DNA of 64,000 nt from Micavibrio_A sp040381535. GTDB taxonomy: Bacteria; Pseudomonadota; Alphaproteobacteria; Micavibrionales; Micavibrionaceae. Positions 61,624 through 64,000 of the stretch are shown here, piece after piece. Each line of letters begins with the position of its first letter. Positions within the stretch are counted from its first letter, which is position 1. The stretch lies in NCBI GenBank assembly GCA_040381535.1, contig JBEIHF010000001.1, forward strand, positions 62,001 to 126,000, read 5' to 3'. Position numbers and translations under genes: made by a program. The notes beneath the pieces are model-generated. The model saw only the letters and a list, made by a program, of their open reading frames with translations, did not search any database and was not told the origin of the DNA.

Positions 61624-63343
61624 CGGGGCATTTAAGCCCTTCGCACTGCTGTGGCGCGTCCTCCGCCGTAACAAAAACAAGAACCAATCGGATTTCGAAC
61701 CGCCATCCCCCGACCAGATGAGCGGGCTTACACTGCGTATTCTCGCGGTCAACATCATCGCCATCATGATTTTAGGGCTGGGAATTTTGTATCTGGGCCA
61801 ATATACGGACTCCCTCGTACAGGGCGAACTCGCGAGTTTGCGTTCCGAAGCACAGCTTTTCTCGGGCGCTGTCTCCGAAGGCGCGGTCAGACCCGTCTAT
61901 CAAATCTCTCCTGTCCCCTTTCAAGAGCCTCAAGAAATCGAGGCTATCAAGCCCGAACTCGCAAGGCGCATGGTTCGCCGTCTGGGTGAAATCGGCAAGA
62001 GCAGAATCCGCCTGTACTCTATCGACGGAAACGTTCTGGCAGATTCCCACCAACTCGCCAGCGGCATCGATGAGGTCGAGATGGAAAATCTTCTGCCCGT
62101 AGCCCCGCGCGTGAACTTTAACTCATTGTTTACGGAATCCGCCACGCGCTTTTTGGACCTGATCCCAATGAAAACCAGGCTGGTGTCCTTCCCCGAAAGC
62201 CAGCTCGCCAATATCTATACATTTTCGGACACGCAGGCCGCGCTTTCGGGAAACGTACAGGCCTCCGCATGGCGGGATAAGGACGGAAGAATTGTTCTAA
62301 CCGTCGCCGCCCCCGTGCAAAAAGTAAAACAAGTAATGGGCGTCGTTCTTTTGTTGCGCGACGGGGCGGAACTCGAAAAATCCATCGCCGAAGTCCGCGT
62401 CGATGTTTTCCGCGTTTTTCTGGGCGCGCTCGGGGTTACGGTCATGCTTTCGATCTATTTGTCGGGGTTGATTTCGCGCCCCTTGCAACGTCTCGCTTAT
62501 GCTGCGGAAATGGTGCGGACGGGCAAAGGCCGCTATGTCGAAATTCCCGACATGTCGCATCGTAACGATGAAATCGGCGATCTTTCCATTGCGCTCCGTG
62601 ACATGACGTATGCGCTCTTTACCCGCATGGATACGATTGAACGTTTTGCTGCGGATGTTGCCCATGAAATCAAAAACCCGCTGACCTCACTGCGCAGCGC
62701 TGTCGAGACGGCCGGCAAGGTGACGGATGAAGGCAACCGCAAGAAGCTGATGGACATCATCCAGCACGATGTGACGCGCCTCGACCGGCTGATTTCCGAC
62801 ATTTCCAACGCTTCCCGATTGGATGCGGAATTGTCCCGCGAAGAGATGGGGCGCGTGGATGTTCCCGAGCTGATGTTCGCGCTTCGTGATGCCTATAAGA
62901 AGCCCCTCAAGCGCGGCAGCAACGATAAGGACGATGCCGATACGCGCATTTGTCTGGAGCTTCCCGAAACATCGGAATTGTTCATCAAAGGCAATAAGGA
63001 TCGCCTGACGCAAGTGTTTGGAAACCTCATCACCAACGCCCTGTCTTTCTCTCCCGAAAACGGTCACGTAACAGTTCGTGTTATGCTGCAGAATGACAAG
63101 ATCATCGTACAGGTGGACGACGAGGGCCCCGGCATTCCCGAAAACAAACTCCACACTGTGTTCGAACGTTTCTATACGGAAAGGCCCCAGCATGAAGGTT
63201 ATGGCCATCATTCGGGCTTGGGCCTCTCCATCTCCAAACAGATTGTGGATGCGCATGGCGGTCAAATCTGGGCAGAAAATTTGCGTAAATCGGACGGCTC
63301 CATCGGCGGCGCGCGCTTCAACGTGGTTTTAAACAAGGCTTAA
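61595..63343 (+). CDS. ChvG-type sensor histidine kinase
   Basis: This 582-residue kinase has a membrane helix at about 45-65, a periplasmic sensor (about 70-260), a second helix (about 270-290), HAMP, HisKA with His357 in VAHEIKNPL, and an HATPase domain (NLITNALSFSPENG, DDEGPGIPE, GLGLSISKQ). The start is uncertain: ATG 61595 was chosen, and an in-frame TTG lies at 61601. It partners the upstream chvI and is followed directly by rapZ. Confidence 0.9.
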   Translation: MALGTGIKNSGAFKPFALLWRVLRRNKNKNQSDFEPPSPDQMSGLTLRILAVNIIAIMILGLGILYLGQYTDSLVQGELASLRSEAQLFSGAVSEGAVRPVYQISPVPFQEPQEIEAIKPELARRMVRRLGEIGKSRIRLYSIDGNVLADSHQLASGIDEVEMENLLPVAPRVNFNSLFTESATRFLDLIPMKTRLVSFPESQLANIYTFSDTQAALSGNVQASAWRDKDGRIVLTVAAPVQKVKQVMGVVLLLRDGAELEKSIAEVRVDVFRVFLGALGVTVMLSIYLSGLISRPLQRLAYAAEMVRTGKGRYVEIPDMSHRNDEIGDLSIALRDMTYALFTRMDTIERFAADVAHEIKNPLTSLRSAVETAGKVTDEGNRKKLMDIIQHDVTRLDRLISDISNASRLDAELSREEMGRVDVPELMFALRDAYKKPLKRGSNDKDDADTRICLELPETSELFIKGNKDRLTQVFGNLITNALSFSPENGHVTVRVMLQNDKIIVQVDDEGPGIPENKLHTVFERFYTERPQHEGYGHHSGLGLSISKQIVDAHGGQIWAENLRKSDGSIGGARFNVVLNKA

Positions 63344-63346
63344 AAT

Positions 63347-64000
63347 ATGTCTGCATTACAGCCCCCTCTTCTATTCATCACCGGCCTTTCGGGCGCGGGC
63401 ATGTCTTCCGCGCTCAAAGTGATGGAAGATCTCGGCTATGAAGTCTTCGACAATTTCCCGCTCTCGCTCATCGACAATCTTCTAGAAGAAAGCGGTGAAT
63501 ATAAAAAACCGATCGCTATAGGCATAGACACCCGTACGCGCAACTTCGACCCCGCCGCCATCGTCGAAAAGGTACAGGCTTTGGGCGCCAGATTGATGTT
63601 CATAAGCTGTGACGAAGGGGTTTTACAAAAGCGTTACACCGAGACACGCCGCCGCCATCCTCTGGCGGGTGATCGCCCCGTCAGCGCAGGCATAAAAAAA
63701 GAACTGTCCCTGCTTTTCCCCCTAAAAGAGATTGCAGATCCGATCATCGATACCACCGATCTTTCTATCCATGATTTGCGCCGTATTGTCTCCGGCCACT
63801 TCGAAGAAAACCGCAAAAACCGCCTTACCATCACCATCATGTCGTTCGGTTTCAAACACGGTCTGCCGCGCGAAGCGGATATCGTCATGGACGTACGATT
63901 TCTGAAAAACCCACACTGGGATGTGAAATTACGGCCCTTTTCGGGCAAGGACAAAAACGTGGCCGAATATATCGAATGTGATTCATCGCTCGAGGGTTTT
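63347..64000 (+). CDS. RapZ/YvcJ-family nucleotide-binding protein (3' end missing)
   Basis: The first 218 residues are present, about three quarters of the family length; the gene leaves the window. The Walker A site reads GLSGAGMSS, with Met19 (codon 63401-63403) where Lys is expected. DLGYEVFDNFPLSLIDNL and the following RTRNFDPAAI fit the family, as does TIMSFGFKHGLPREADIV. RapZ-type proteins bind RNA or amino-sugars and in Alphaproteobacteria lie after hprK in the chvGI-PTS cluster. Here it follows chvG by three bases, with no hprK. Confidence 0.88.
   Translation, partial: MSALQPPLLFITGLSGAGMSSALKVMEDLGYEVFDNFPLSLIDNLLEESGEYKKPIAIGIDTRTRNFDPAAIVEKVQALGARLMFISCDEGVLQKRYTETRRRHPLAGDRPVSAGIKKELSLLFPLKEIADPIIDTTDLSIHDLRRIVSGHFEENRKNRLTITIMSFGFKHGLPREADIVMDVRFLKNPHWDVKLRPFSGKDKNVAEYIECDSSLEGF

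Noticed and set aside
1..64000. CRISPR arrays, insertion sequences, integrases or attachment sites
   Set aside because: No regularly spaced repeats, transposase or recombinase genes, or tRNA-flanking direct repeats were seen; the tRNA-Leu is followed by ordinary housekeeping genes.

Overview
The window reads as a chromosomal segment of an alphaproteobacterium of moderate GC. The evidence is gene order. The blocks kdsD-lptC-lptA-lptB-rpoN-hpf-ptsN-DUF1150-hsp20, aroA-cmk-rpsA-ihfB-lapA-like-pyrF-trpF-trpB-trpA-accD-folC and chvI-chvG-rapZ are familiar alphaproteobacterial neighbourhoods. A Micavibrio-like (predatory or epibiotic) lineage would fit the DotA/TraY-like genes, but that placement is inference and no marker here proves it. 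No insertion sequence, integrase, prophage or CRISPR array was seen.

Region by region: (1) 0.4-9.1 kb holds three tandem, diverged copies of a large DotA/TraY-like polytopic protein of type IVB secretion systems, ending in a bidirectional terminator. (2) 9.2-13.2 kb, minus strand, is envelope biogenesis: mlaA-mlaC (phospholipid traffic) and lptF-lptG (LPS export permease). (3) 13.3-26 kb is mixed housekeeping: pepA-holC, a membrane cytochrome c, pheA, ftsK, a Sel1-repeat protein, a PfkB kinase, lolA-recR, a Wzy-like membrane protein with a TPR-like partner, and a REC/degenerate-GGDEF protein. (4) 26.3-36.6 kb has tRNA-Leu(CAG), a short RNase D, kdsD, lptCAB, an alpha/beta hydrolase, rpoN, murI on the opposite strand, hpf, ptsN, DUF1150 and hsp20; the hsp20 leader carries a ROSE-like RNA-thermometer motif. 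(5) 36.6-44.4 kb has a zf-CHCC protein, two unknowns, cysS, a response regulator, pyrC-hisI and a membrane GGDEF-EAL protein. (6) 44.4-60.5 kb is the aroA...folC superblock, interrupted at several places by accessory genes: a broken GcrA-like gene and a lipoprotein between aroA and cmk, an unknown gene, a HAD hydrolase and a beta-rich protein around rpsA, a frameshifted gene between trpF and trpB, and an effector-binding-domain gene fused translationally between trpB and trpA. (7) 60.9-64 kb is chvI-chvG-rapZ without hprK; rapZ runs off the window and has a methionine in place of the Walker A lysine.

Functionally the window is dominated by outer-membrane and LPS construction (mlaAC, lptFG, lolA, kdsD, lptCAB), amino-acid and pyrimidine biosynthesis (pheA, aroA, trpFBA, hisI, pyrC, pyrF) and signalling (chvGI, GGDEF/EAL, REC proteins, sigma-54, PtsN). 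The triple DotA-like locus is the most unusual element. All three proteins carry a conserved N-terminal domain of about 90 residues ahead of a first membrane helix that ends in a signal-peptidase-like AxA motif at nearly the same residue (about 120) in each. This suggests an N-terminally extended, processed form of the DotA family.
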